18,507 nucleotides of DNA from Desulfobulbaceae bacterium UBA2262 (GCA_002347185.1 DDXK01000131.1:1-18507); one strand, 5' to 3'; numbered from the stretch's first letter, positions 1 through 7,193 are shown. Translations and numbers: made by a program. The notes: a model not told the origin generated them from the sequence alone.

Positions 1-378
1 AACTTCAAGGAGGTCAACGACACCTGCGGCCATCCCTTCGGCGATCAGGTGCTGAAGGCGACCGCCGAGCAGATCCTGCACGAGGCGCGCAAGACCGATA
101 CCGTGGCCCGTTACGGCGGCGAAGAGTTCGCCATCCTGTTGCCCAACACCGACCTGGAGGGCGCCAGCCGCATTGCCGAACGCATCCGGGCCCGGGCCGA
201 GCGCCTGACCCATCAGAACCAGCACGTTGCCATGCGGGTCACCATCAGCATCGGCCTGGCCTCGGTGGCGGCGAACAGGCCGGAAAAAGCCGAATACCTG
301 CTCACTTTTGCCGACCGCGCCCTCTACCAGGCCAAAGCGGCTGGCCGCAACAGGGTGGTCTCTTACCGGGAAGAATGA
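1..378 (+). CDS. GGDEF-domain diguanylate cyclase, C-terminal part (5' end outside window)
   Basis: The frame is open from the first base and ends at TGA 376-378, giving the last 125 residues of a GGDEF domain. Visible landmarks are the N-F-x-x-V-N-D-x-x-G-H-x-x-G-D-x-x-L stretch (residues 1-18), the active-site signature GGEEF (39-43) and the C-terminal helix with YQAKAAGRN. An RxxD inhibitory site (RKTD, 30-33) lies exactly five residues before GGEEF, so product inhibition by c-di-GMP is likely retained. GGEEF is a catalytically competent variant, so the protein should make c-di-GMP from two GTP in the cytoplasm. Any sensory or receiver domain lies upstream of the window. The chain ends seven residues after GRNRVV with no downstream domain. 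The next gene has its own promoter, so an operon link is not required. Confidence 0.93.
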   Translation, partial: NFKEVNDTCGHPFGDQVLKATAEQILHEARKTDTVARYGGEEFAILLPNTDLEGASRIAERIRARAERLTHQNQHVAMRVTISIGLASVAANRPEKAEYLLTFADRALYQAKAAGRNRVVSYREE

Positions 379-438
379 GCCCCCGCGGCCGTGCGCAAAA
401 ATACAGAGTTTCCCTTATGTGCTGGTGGAGGAAATGCT

Positions 439-468
439 TTGACCCTCACCCCTTTGCGGTGCGATAAT
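439..468 (+). promoter_or_regulatory. sigma70-type promoter for the DUF3365-PAS gene
   Basis: TTGACC at 439-444 and GATAAT at 463-468 are separated by 18 bp and match the -35 and -10 consensus at 5/6 positions each. Transcription would start near 475, giving a leader of about 23 nt before the ATG at 498. A G-rich AGGGGG (487-492), five bases before that ATG, is the likely ribosome-binding site. The call rests on sequence match only. Confidence 0.6.
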
Positions 469-497
469 GTCCATACCGTCAGCAACAGGGGGTGTGC

Positions 498-1871
498 ATG
501 TCCGAGGTCGATCCGCCAGAATTCACAGCCAGCAGCGTCCCTCGCATCCGCCGGTATTCCCTCATCCTTGCCCTGCTCCACACCTTTCTCATCGGCGGCT
601 CCGCCCTCTGGTCCTTTTTTCATTACCAGGAGGAAATGGCGGGGATCGCCTTTACCGAGGCACGGGCCTATTTCAACCGCGACCTGGCCCTCCGCAAATG
701 GGGCTCGACCCATGGCGGCGTCTACGTCCCGGTGACCAGCCGCACGCCACCCAACCCCTTCCTCAGCCATGTGCCGGAGCGGGATATCAGCTCGCCCTCG
801 GGAAGGCGGCTCACCCTGATGAACCCGGCTTACATGGTTCGGCAGCTCAACGAGGACTTCAGTCAGAATTACGGGATAGGCGGGCACATCACCAGCCTGC
901 GCCCCCTGCGGCCGGAAAACGCACCCGACCCCTGGGAAAAAACCGCCCTGGAAAAGTTCGAAAACGGCATCACCGAGTTTCATCAATTCACCGAGATCGA
1001 CGGCAAACCCTACCTTCGCCTCATGAAGCCTATCCTTGTGGAGAAGCCCTGCCTCAAATGCCATGCGCAGCAAGGCTATGCCCTGGGGGATATCCGCGGC
1101 GGGGTGGGCGTCTCCCTGCCCATGACCATCCTGAACGAGTACCGGCTGCACAACCAGCGTGCCTCCCTCCTGGGACATGCGCTCATCTGGCTCTGCGGCC
1201 TCCTGGGCCTCTTCTTTTCCCGCGGGAAACTGATCCGCTACGAGGCGGCCCGCATCGGCGCGGAAGTACGGCTGAAGGAGAGCGAGGCCAGGCATCGCCT
1301 CATCGTCGAAAATCAGGCCGACCTGATCCTCAAATGCGATGCGGACTGGCAGATCACTTTTGCCAGCCCCTCCTGCCTCTCCACCTTCCCCTGGCACCAG
1401 GAAGAACTGCTGGGGAAAAATTTCTTCGCGCTCGTCCACAAGGATGACCAGGAGAGGATCCGTGCCTCGCTGCAGGAGGTTTTCGTTCCTCCCCATCTGG
1501 CGACGCACGAGGAACAGATTCAGACCGCCAGGGGCTGGCGCTGGTTCCACTGGTCCGCAAAGGCATACACCGACGAGCAGGGAAAAGTGCGAAAGATAGT
1601 CAGCGTCGGGCGCGACATCACTCAACGCAAGAATCTGGAGGCAGAGCGGGAAAAGCTCATTGCCGAACTCACCCATGCCCTGGAAAAGGTAAAAGTCTTG
1701 AGCGGCATGCTGCCGATTTGCGCTTCCTGCAAAAAGATCCGCGACGACAAGGGCTACTGGCAGCAGATCGAGACATATATCCACGCCCATTCCGACGCCA
1801 CCTTCACCCACGGCATCTGCCCCGATTGCGCCCAGAAGGAGCTTGACAAGCTCGAACGGTATAAAATCTAA
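498..1871 (+). CDS. DUF3365 (Tll0287-like) haem-binding sensor with PAS domain and C-terminal CxxC pair
   Basis: A 457-residue membrane sensor. Hydrophobic helix 1 (about 20-42) and helix 2 (about 222-242) flank a periplasmic DUF3365 domain containing CLKCH (185-189), a CxxCH c-type haem attachment motif, followed by a GGVGVSLPM stretch typical of this domain. A cytoplasmic PAS domain spans about 265-378 and ends in VGRDITQRK. A short coiled segment leads to a tail with C408-x2-C411 and C441-x2-C444, probably a small metal-binding ribbon. I know this type of tail from PAS and receiver proteins of delta-type bacteria. There is no kinase, GGDEF or methyl-accepting output domain, so output must be through a partner. 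I chose ATG 498 over an in-frame GTG at 492 because AGGGGG sits five bases before the ATG. Haem redox or gas sensing is inferred from the family. Confidence 0.85.
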   Translation: MSEVDPPEFTASSVPRIRRYSLILALLHTFLIGGSALWSFFHYQEEMAGIAFTEARAYFNRDLALRKWGSTHGGVYVPVTSRTPPNPFLSHVPERDISSPSGRRLTLMNPAYMVRQLNEDFSQNYGIGGHITSLRPLRPENAPDPWEKTALEKFENGITEFHQFTEIDGKPYLRLMKPILVEKPCLKCHAQQGYALGDIRGGVGVSLPMTILNEYRLHNQRASLLGHALIWLCGLLGLFFSRGKLIRYEAARIGAEVRLKESEARHRLIVENQADLILKCDADWQITFASPSCLSTFPWHQEELLGKNFFALVHKDDQERIRASLQEVFVPPHLATHEEQIQTARGWRWFHWSAKAYTDEQGKVRKIVSVGRDITQRKNLEAEREKLIAELTHALEKVKVLSGMLPICASCKKIRDDKGYWQQIETYIHAHSDATFTHGICPDCAQKELDKLERYKI

Positions 1872-1884
1872 GCCCCGTCGGGAT

Positions 1885-2973
1885 CTATTTCCTGACCGGC
1901 GAAATGACGATGATGGCGGCGGTGCCCTTGCCCTCCTCGCTCTCGATGGCAAAGGAACAGCCGGGATGATCCTCGACGATGCGCTTGGAGATGCTCAGGC
2001 CCAGGCCGGTTCCCTGCGCCTTGGTGGTGAAGAAGGGGGAAAACATCCGTTTCTTGATCTCTTCCGGGATGCCCTCGCCGCTGTCCGTGACCAGCACCTC
2101 GACCTGCGGCTCCCGTAATCTGGTGCTCACCACCACCCTGCCGCCGGGGAAGCTCGCCTCTATGCCGTTTTTCACCAGATTGAGGAGCACCTGCTTCATC
2201 TTCTCCCTGTCCACCTCAACCATCACGTCGGACTCCGATTCGAGGACCACCTCGATGCGGTCCTCGACGCACCCCGCGTGCGACTGGGCCAGATCGACAA
2301 CCTCCCTGAGCAGGTCGTTGAGGGAGATCGCCGCCATCTTGAGCTGCTGCAGCTTGTAGAGATCCCTGAGGCCTGCGAGAAGATTTTCGAGCCGGCTCAC
2401 CTCGTCGACGATGATGGTCAGCTTGGCACGATCCTTTTCATCAATCGCCTTGCGCAGAAGCTGCCGGGCAAATCCGCCGATCATGATCAGCGGATTTTTG
2501 ATCTCGTGGTTGATTTCGGCAATGGTCTGACCGAGGGCGGCCAGGCGTTCGTTTTGAATCAGGCGGGCCTGCAGGCTTTTGGTGTCGGTGAGATCCCTGA
2601 CCAGGCCGGTGAAATAGAACCTGCCATCGAAGCGGGCCATGGAGAAGGAAAGGGCCGCCGGCAAGATGCTGCCGTCCTTGCGGGTGATCTGCACCTCGCT
2701 CTCATGGCCGATCATCCTGCCCTCGCCGGTGCGGACAAAACGACCCACCGCCTCCTGATGGCCGGCCCGGCACATGGGACTCAGGATCTCTGCCAGATCC
2801 CGGCCCAGTACCTCTTCCCGCCTGTAGCCGAAGATCGCCTCGGCCGCCTTGTTGAAAAAAAGGACCGTCGATTCTTCGTCGATGGTGACAAAGGCCTCGT
2901 TGGTGTTCTCCACCGCGTTTCTGAGGATAATGTACTGCTCCAGCTCTTCCGCGGAAAACAGCTTTTCCCCCAT
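1885..2973 (-). CDS. PAS-domain sensor histidine kinase, soluble
   Basis: A 362-residue kinase with no membrane segment. A PAS domain covers about 15-130, with FFNKAAEAIFGY, the RKDGS turn and a closing VRDLTDT. It is followed by the dimerisation/phosphoacceptor helix with AEINHEIKNPL (His156 is the predicted phosphorylation site). The ATPase domain has its N box LLNLVKNGIEA (264-273), DSGEGIP (297-303), FSPFFTTK and GTGLGLSISKRI (321-332). All catalytic motifs are intact. ATG 2973 is chosen because GGAGG lies seven bases upstream. The longer frame reading upstream of it is low-complexity and overlaps the preceding gene. The start lies one base after the preceding gene's TGA (TGAGATG), so translation is probably coupled. 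No response regulator is present in the window. It is the last gene of the nfeD-floA operon and converges on the DUF3365 gene with a 13-bp gap. Confidence 0.93.
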   Translation of the reverse strand: MGEKLFSAEELEQYIILRNAVENTNEAFVTIDEESTVLFFNKAAEAIFGYRREEVLGRDLAEILSPMCRAGHQEAVGRFVRTGEGRMIGHESEVQITRKDGSILPAALSFSMARFDGRFYFTGLVRDLTDTKSLQARLIQNERLAALGQTIAEINHEIKNPLIMIGGFARQLLRKAIDEKDRAKLTIIVDEVSRLENLLAGLRDLYKLQQLKMAAISLNDLLREVVDLAQSHAGCVEDRIEVVLESESDVMVEVDREKMKQVLLNLVKNGIEASFPGGRVVVSTRLREPQVEVLVTDSGEGIPEEIKKRMFSPFFTTKAQGTGLGLSISKRIVEDHPGCSFAIESEEGKGTAAIIVISPVRK

Positions 2974-2974
2974 C

Positions 2975-3472
2975 TCAACACCTCCATGGAGGCAGGCCGG
3001 CCGCGCTTGCCTCACTCTGATCGCGCAGGCCCACCGGCCTGCCAAGAATCTCCGTCCAGAGCACCGCCTGCCGCAGTTGCCGCCGGGAAGGCCGCAAAGG
3101 CGCCGCCGCCCTGACTGCCGGAAGAGAGGGCGACTCCGCTTCTGGCGCCGGCTGGGGCTCTCTCCTCCCCGGCCTCGGCAAGGGAAGAATTTCCCGACCG
3201 GGCGGATCTCCGGTTCGAGGCGGCGGCGGACTGGCCTCTGCCGGCTCGTTCCCGGCGGCAGAGATCCCGACAGGCTGCCGGGCCTGCTCGACGAGAAGAC
3301 GGAGCAGTTCGCCAACCCCACCCGCAGGCTGGCCGGCCCTGCCGGTCGGAACCTGCGGGGCGAGGTCCTGCCCGCTCCCGCCCTTGCCGGGCACTCCCCT
3401 CTGAGCCCTGGCGATGACCTTCCAGATCAGGTAGACGACGAAAAACGGGAAAATATTTTCAAAAAAACCCAT
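2975..3472 (-). CDS. Proline-rich protein with one N-terminal membrane anchor, unknown function
   Basis: A 165-residue protein I do not recognise. Residues 1-20 (MGFFENIFPFFVVYLIWKVI) form a single hydrophobic helix followed by positive charge (ARAQR), so it should be inserted with the rest in the cytoplasm. Residues about 25-125 are rich in Pro, Arg, Gly, Ala and Glu and look disordered. Near the C-terminus a more ordered stretch, RQAVLWTEILGRPVGLRD, may be a conserved docking motif. ATG 3472 is chosen because GGAGGG sits five bases before it and the anchor starts there; a longer frame would add 13 residues. It lies 35 bp after floA and its TGA is one base from the kinase ATG. A role as membrane adaptor between FloA and the kinase is inference from position only. 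Confidence 0.72.
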   Translation of the reverse strand: MGFFENIFPFFVVYLIWKVIARAQRGVPGKGGSGQDLAPQVPTGRAGQPAGGVGELLRLLVEQARQPVGISAAGNEPAEASPPPPRTGDPPGREILPLPRPGRREPQPAPEAESPSLPAVRAAAPLRPSRRQLRQAVLWTEILGRPVGLRDQSEASAAGLPPWRC

Positions 3473-3507
3473 GCATCCCTCCTTCTGTCCCGAAGCGGCA
3501 GCGACGC

Positions 3508-4491
3508 TCAATCATGCTGCGGCGTCTCCGCCCGTCCGGGCGCGGCGATGGCGCTGCGCATCTCGGTGTCGGCCATGACATTCTTCATCCGATAGTAATC
3601 CATGATCCCCAGGTTGCCTTCCCGGAAGGCCTCGGCCATGGCCAGGGGAATCTCCGCTTCGGCCTCCACCACCTTGGCCCGCATCTCCTCCACCCGGGCC
3701 TTCATCTCCTGCTCGACGGCAAAGGCCATGGCCCGCCGTTCCTCGGCCTTGGCCTGGGCGATCTTCTTGTCCGCCTCGGCCCGGTCCGTTTCCAGCTCGG
3801 CGCCGATGTTCTTGCCGACATCCACATCGGCGATGTCGATGGAGAGGATCTCATAGGCGGTGCCGGCGTCCAGCCCCTTTTCAAGGACCCGTTTCGAGAT
3901 AAGATCGGGGTTTTCCAGCACATGCTTGTGGGATTCGGCGGAGCCGATGGTGGTGACGATGCCCTCACCCACCCGGGCCAGAACCGTCTCCTCGCCGGCG
4001 CCGCCGACCAGGCGGTCGATGTTGGCGCGCACCGTCACCCGGGAAATGGCCTTCAGCTGGATGCCGTCCTTGGCCATGGCCGCCACCAGCGGCGTCTCGA
4101 TCACCTTGGGGTTGACGCTCATCTGCACCGCCTCCAGCACGTTGCGCCCGGCCAGGTCGATGGCCGCGGCCCGCTTGAAGTTGAGCTCGATATTGGCCTT
4201 GTCCGCGGCAATGAGCGCCTGCACCACCCGCAGGACGTTGCCGCCGGCCAGGTAGTGGGATTCCAGGTCGTCGGTGGAAATCACCAGCCCGGCCTTGGCC
4301 GCCATGATCTTGCTTTCCACGATCAGCTTGGGCGGCACCTTCCGGAAGCGCATGAAGACAATGCTGAGCAGATTGACCCTCGCCCCGGAAACCAGGGCCT
4401 GCACCCACAACGAGAGGGCGGAACCGATAAAGTACAGGAGCACGATAACGGCGATGACGATGACAAGAACCATGATCTGGGCGAACTCCAT
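3508..4491 (-). CDS. floA: Flotillin-like protein FloA
   Basis: 327 residues, close to the usual length of the FloA/YqfA (UPF0365) family. A hydrophobic hairpin anchor (about 5-35, MVLVIVIAVIVLLYFIGSAL) is followed by the SPFH-like region, including SIVFMRFRKVPPKLIV, ISTDDLESHYLAGGNV and KAISRVTVRANI. A long charged Ala/Glu coiled-coil segment (about 225-295, EADKKIAQAKAEERRAMAF) ends in GNLGIMDYYRMKN, the characteristic FloA C-terminus. The protein scaffolds ordered membrane microdomains. The SD AAGGAGGA directly follows the stop codon of the short NfeD gene, nine bases separating the two reading frames, so the genes are clearly co-expressed. NfeD-FloA pairing is the standard arrangement for this family. 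Confidence 0.96.
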   Translation of the reverse strand: MEFAQIMVLVIVIAVIVLLYFIGSALSLWVQALVSGARVNLLSIVFMRFRKVPPKLIVESKIMAAKAGLVISTDDLESHYLAGGNVLRVVQALIAADKANIELNFKRAAAIDLAGRNVLEAVQMSVNPKVIETPLVAAMAKDGIQLKAISRVTVRANIDRLVGGAGEETVLARVGEGIVTTIGSAESHKHVLENPDLISKRVLEKGLDAGTAYEILSIDIADVDVGKNIGAELETDRAEADKKIAQAKAEERRAMAFAVEQEMKARVEEMRAKVVEAEAEIPLAMAEAFREGNLGIMDYYRMKNVMADTEMRSAIAAPGRAETPQHD

Positions 4492-4500
4492 GCTTCCTCC

Positions 4501-4980
4501 TTACTCCTCTTTGGCTTTGACGATTATCTGATTACCGGTCACGGCGATGACCTTGACTTGCGTATCCTTTTCAAGAAACTCCCCGCGGCTCACCACATCG
4601 AGACGACGACCGGAGAAGATGGCGGCCCCGGCCGGCCGCAGGGGAGTAACGGTCCTTCCCTCCAGGCCGAGAAAATCGGCAAGCTCCGGGGCCTGCGAAC
4701 TGACGCCGTCCTCCCGTTTCAATTCGGCGCGCAGGGTCATCGGCGAACGGGCCAGCAGTCTGAAGCATGCCACCACCAGCACCGGAATCAGGACAAGATC
4801 GAGGCCCACCAGAAGCAGCCCCGGCCCCTGCCCGAACTGGCCGAAGACCAGATGGAGCGAATAGGCGAAAATCCCCATGGCCAGCAGGGAGAGCAGGCCG
4901 CCGGATGGCAGGATCACCTCGGCGATGACCACCACCATGCCGATCAGCTGCAGGCTGAGCGGCAGGACAAGCCCCTTCAC
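4501..4980 (-). CDS. Short NfeD-family membrane protein (no protease domain)
   Basis: 159 residues. The N-terminal half has transmembrane segments containing LIGMVVVIAEVILPSGGLLS and LLLVGLDLVLIPVLVV. The C-terminal 75 residues form the NfeD OB-fold (LEGRTVTPLRPAGAAIFSG, LDVVSRGEFLEKDTQVKVI, GNQIIVK). The protein lacks the ClpP-like domain, so it is the short type (NfeD1b-like) that binds or assists flotillins rather than cleaving. I chose the GTG at 4980. It overlaps the TGA of the upstream protease gene (GTGA) and has a GGAGGGAGGGG purine run just before it. An internal Met (residue 15) would cut into the first helix. Having long and short NfeD before one flotillin is a known arrangement. 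Confidence 0.88.
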   Translation of the reverse strand: MKGLVLPLSLQLIGMVVVIAEVILPSGGLLSLLAMGIFAYSLHLVFGQFGQGPGLLLVGLDLVLIPVLVVACFRLLARSPMTLRAELKREDGVSSQAPELADFLGLEGRTVTPLRPAGAAIFSGRRLDVVSRGEFLEKDTQVKVIAVTGNQIIVKAKEE

Positions 4981-6467
4981 GGCCCCTCCCTCCGCACCAC
5001 CACCACGTTGCCCCGCAGGGCCGAGACCACCAGGGGGCTTCCCTTTTCGATGAACTCCCCTTCGGTGACCACGTCGATAACCGTTTCGCCAATCCGCATC
5101 TTGCCCGCCGGCCGGAGCGGGGTCTGGGCCAGCCCGCGGCTGCCCGCGGCCACCCCCGCCCTTTCCGTGGAATCGGCATGGGAATCGGCCAGGTCCGAGG
5201 CGAGGTACGGGCCTGCCACCACCCCGGCCAGGCGGGGCAGAAGGTAGCGGAGAAAGAGCATGGCGGAGAGGAAGGCGAAAACAAAGGAGCCCAGGACCAT
5301 GGAAATATTGGCGAGCAGGATCTCCTTCTGCCAGGGCTGCGCCGGATCGGGCAGGACAAAGTCCTGAAAGGAGAGGATCAGGCCGAGGCAGATGGCGAAG
5401 ATTCCGGCGAGCCCGGCAATGCCGAAACCGGGCAGGACGAAGATCTCCATGGCCAGGAGGACGACGCCCAGGAGGATGAGCAGCAGTTCGGTATGGCCGG
5501 CAAGGCCCATGAGGTACTGGTTGAAGAGGACCAGCCCCAGGCAGAAGAGGCCGACGATCCCCGGCAGGCCGAAGCCGGGCGCCTTGTATTCGATATAGAG
5601 GGCGGCCAGGCCGATCATGACGAGAACGGGGGCGATGGCGGTGATGAAGCGGCCCAGGGTTTCCGACCAGTTCTGTTCCTGGCGGATCAGCGTATAGTCG
5701 CCGATGGCCATCCCGGCCAGCAGCTCCTCGATGCTTCCGGCGGTGGCCGAGGAAAAGCCCAGGGCCCGGGCCTCCTCGTTGTCCATGGTCAGCAGCGCCC
5801 CTCTGGCCACCACGGTCTTTTTTTCCCGCACCGTCTTCTTCTCGGCCTCGGAAAGCTCGTTGTACTCGGAGGCTTCGAGATAGCGAACCCTGCCGTCCTG
5901 GACAATCCTCAGCACCTCCATCTCGGCGGTGACCATGGCCTCGGCCAGCCGCTCCGGGTAGCCGTTTTTCCGGGCCAGGGTCCGGAACTTGGCCCGCAGC
6001 GGCGACTGGAATTTTTCCCCGAGCATCTTGGGGCCGTCCTGGGCAAAGGTGATGGGCGCGCAGTCGCCGATGGTGGAGTGCGGTTTCATGACCAGGCGGT
6101 TGCAGGCCAGGGCGATGAGGGCGCCGGCGGAAATGGCCTTGTTCTGCACAAAGGCCACGGTCTGACGCGGCGCCGCGGCCAGGAGGGCATCGACAATGTC
6201 CAGGGCCGAATCGACCCTGCCTCCGAAGGTGTCGAGAAGAAGGACGACGAGGGCCTGCTCGTCCTCCTTGCTCTCGGCAAGACAACGCTCCACATAGGAG
6301 GCCAGGGCCGGCTCAACATCGCCGGAAACCGGAAGCAGATAAACCCTGCGCGCCGCCTCCCCGGCCTGCCCGTGGGCAGGAAGAAGCCAGAGGAGGAGAA
6401 AAACCAACAGGGCCGGCAGACTCCGGCTGCGGCGGAGCAAGAAAAAAAGAGGCAAATGGGGCTTCAT
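4977..6467 (-). CDS. nfeD: NfeD long form: membrane-bound ClpP-like serine protease
   Basis: 496 residues. A signal peptide (1-35, with an Arg pair and LPALLVFLLLWLLPAHGQA) leads to a ClpP/crotonase-like domain (about 40-225). This shows LLLDTFGGRVDSALDIVDAL, AISAG with predicted nucleophile Ser113, and THIGD-type STIGDCAPI. Lys152 is suitably placed to complete the Ser-Lys dyad known in the archaeal homologue PH1510. Four or five membrane helices follow (about 230-400), then an NfeD OB-fold (about 445-496, TPLRPAGKMRIG, VIDVVTEGEFIEKG). In the family it cleaves hydrophobic membrane-protein segments, including stomatin/flotillin-like partners. ATG 6467 is chosen because it opens the signal peptide. 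An earlier TTG at 6524 is open but adds no recognisable sequence. No strong SD is visible before the ATG. It is the first gene of the operon with the short NfeD, floA and the kinase. Confidence 0.93.
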   Translation of the reverse strand: MKPHLPLFFLLRRSRSLPALLVFLLLWLLPAHGQAGEAARRVYLLPVSGDVEPALASYVERCLAESKEDEQALVVLLLDTFGGRVDSALDIVDALLAAAPRQTVAFVQNKAISAGALIALACNRLVMKPHSTIGDCAPITFAQDGPKMLGEKFQSPLRAKFRTLARKNGYPERLAEAMVTAEMEVLRIVQDGRVRYLEASEYNELSEAEKKTVREKKTVVARGALLTMDNEEARALGFSSATAGSIEELLAGMAIGDYTLIRQEQNWSETLGRFITAIAPVLVMIGLAALYIEYKAPGFGLPGIVGLFCLGLVLFNQYLMGLAGHTELLLILLGVVLLAMEIFVLPGFGIAGLAGIFAICLGLILSFQDFVLPDPAQPWQKEILLANISMVLGSFVFAFLSAMLFLRYLLPRLAGVVAGPYLASDLADSHADSTERAGVAAGSRGLAQTPLRPAGKMRIGETVIDVVTEGEFIEKGSPLVVSALRGNVVVVRREGP

Positions 6468-6598
6468 GGCGGGCAAGGGCTGGCGCTTGAGGTTCAGGCA
6501 AGGCAATATCCCCAATGGATACAAAAAATTATGCCACAGCCCTTGGGCACGATCTATCTTTTTTTCTCAAGGCCGAGGGAGGAGGGGGCGGGAAGGGC

Positions 6599-6640
6599 AA
6601 AAAAAATGTCCGCCCCGTTGGGAGACGGGACGGACATTTT
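6599..6640 (-). terminator. Strong intrinsic terminator, minus strand, in the nfeD leader
   Basis: Arms at 6603-6618 and 6625-6640 form a 16-bp stem with a single mismatch and a 6-nt loop. On the minus strand the stem ends in a run of eight U (complement of A 6599-6606). It lies between the 71-aa gene (ending at 6784) and nfeD (starting at 6467), both on the minus strand. It can therefore end that gene's transcript. Because a promoter sits between the two, it also ends, or attenuates, a transcript starting near 6716. Confidence 0.82.
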
Positions 6641-6697
6641 CCTGAGGAAGGAAGTACAACAATCAGGAAGGTTCCTGACTTGGGGAGCTGGGGTGAA

Positions 6698-6715
6698 ATC
6701 GGTACAAATACCGAT
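6698..6715. repeat. Inverted repeat at the predicted start point (operator or 5' hairpin)
   Basis: ATCGGTA (6698-6704) and TACCGAT (6709-6715) are perfect 7-bp arms around CAAA. The repeat starts about where transcription from the TTGACA promoter should begin, so it could bind a dimeric repressor or protect the 5' end of the RNA as a hairpin. The sequence does not distinguish these. Confidence 0.5.
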
Positions 6716-6722
6716 AAAAAAG

Positions 6723-6751
6723 TTTTTACTTAAATTTCTCCCGGGTGTCAA
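6723..6751 (-). promoter_or_regulatory. sigma70-type promoter reading toward nfeD
   Basis: On the minus strand a perfect -35 TTGACA (6751-6746) is followed after exactly 17 bp by TAAAAA (6728-6723), a 4/6 match to the -10 consensus. The surrounding DNA is clearly more AT-rich than the flanking genes. The predicted start point is near 6716, immediately next to an inverted repeat. Confidence 0.6.
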
Positions 6752-6783
6752 GCAATACTCTGGTCCAAAAAGGAAAAAACAGG

Positions 6784-6999
6784 CTACTCCTTCACCGGAA
6801 TCCCGCGCTTTTTCAGATCGGCCAGCACGGCCAGCACCTGCTCCCGGTTGCAGTCATCGATCTGGTAGACATTCTTCATGCCGTCCAGGAAATGGATGAC
6901 AAAATGGCCGGCGTCATCGACCTCGCCGCTTCTGATGTGGTCCCTGTCGAGCCAGGGCTTGAGTTCTTCCATAAAGTCGTGCAGGCTGCATTTTTTCAT
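6784..6999 (-). CDS. Small protein of unknown function (71 aa)
   Basis: A 71-residue soluble, mixed-charge protein I do not recognise. It reads like a compact alpha/beta domain: a first helix (LHDFMEELKPWLD), then two strands (GHFVIHFLDGMKNVYQIDD), then a second helix (REQVLAVLADLKKRGI). There are two Cys (residue 4 and in DDCNREQ). ATG 6999 is chosen for its strong GGAGGAG four bases upstream; a longer frame to 7134 has no comparable signal. It has its own promoter (7071-7042) and terminator (6640-6599), so it is probably a single-gene transcript. It is divergent from the 87-aa gene. No function can be assigned. Confidence 0.72.
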   Translation of the reverse strand: MKKCSLHDFMEELKPWLDRDHIRSGEVDDAGHFVIHFLDGMKNVYQIDDCNREQVLAVLADLKKRGIPVKE

Positions 7000-7041
7000 C
7001 GCTCTCCTCCGGAAGCTGGTTATGGTCCATGCTATGGATAT

Positions 7042-7071
7042 ATTGTAGGCACAGGAAAGCTGCCCGGTCAA
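7042..7071 (-). promoter_or_regulatory. sigma70-type promoter for the 71-aa gene
   Basis: Minus-strand TTGACC (7071-7066) and TACAAT (7047-7042) are separated by 18 bp, both 5/6 matches. The start point would lie near 7035, giving a leader of about 36 nt to the ATG at 6999. This is one of the two best promoter matches in the window. Confidence 0.65.
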
Positions 7072-7085
7072 GGGCGCGTCAGGAG

Positions 7086-7112
7086 AAAAAATGGCCGGCC
7101 AATTCTGGCCGG
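7086..7112 (-). terminator. Possible minus-strand terminator just upstream of the 71-aa promoter
   Basis: CCGGCCA (7095-7101) and TGGCCGG (7106-7112) make a 7-bp GC-rich stem with a 4-nt loop. On the minus strand it is followed by CCA and then six U (complement of A 7086-7091). No minus-strand gene lies directly upstream, so it may insulate the promoter from antisense transcription of the topB operon. A simple inverted repeat cannot be excluded. Confidence 0.4.
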
Positions 7113-7193
7113 AAGCAGGAAAAGAGGATGGCACTTGCCGGGCAACCGGGTAGAGTAGCCAGCATGGTTGTAAACGAGAAAGGAGCCTGAACC

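Larger units (their letters stand above)
6599..6716 (-). ncRNA. Candidate small RNA or attenuated leader upstream of nfeD (about 118 nt)
   Basis: A promoter (6751-6723) and a terminator (6640-6599) bracket about 118 nt with no reading frame. The predicted RNA begins with a hairpin (ATCGGTA/TACCGAT arms, 6715-6698), has a second (TCAGGAA/TTCCTGA, 6678-6663), and ends in the terminator. TCAGGAA recurs at 6645-6639, just before the terminator stem, so TTCCTGA (6669-6663) has two possible partners. That is compatible either with a free small RNA or with conditional read-through into the nfeD-floA operon. It matches no RNA family I can name. Transcription is not shown. Confidence 0.42.

Noticed and set aside
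1839..1853. GAGCTTG-A-CAAGCTC inverted repeat at the end of the DUF3365 gene as a terminator
   Set aside because: It lies inside the coding sequence and has no following T-run.
2974..3321. N-terminal extension of the histidine kinase to 478 residues
   Set aside because: The extra residues are Arg/Gly/Pro-rich and overlap the 165-aa gene in another frame. ATG 2973 has a good SD and begins just before the PAS domain.
3514..5247. 577-codon plus-strand ORF opposite floA and the NfeD genes
   Set aside because: His/Asp/Gly-rich low-complexity translation opposite clearly functional genes; typical GC-rich shadow frame.
6519..6535. Possible sigma54 promoter before nfeD (TGGCAT...TTTGTA)
   Set aside because: The GG and GT elements are separated by 11 bases instead of 10, and the -12 GC is missing.
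5178..6899. 573-codon plus-strand ORF opposite nfeD and its leader
   Set aside because: No family features, no initiation signal, and it runs through the terminator hairpin.
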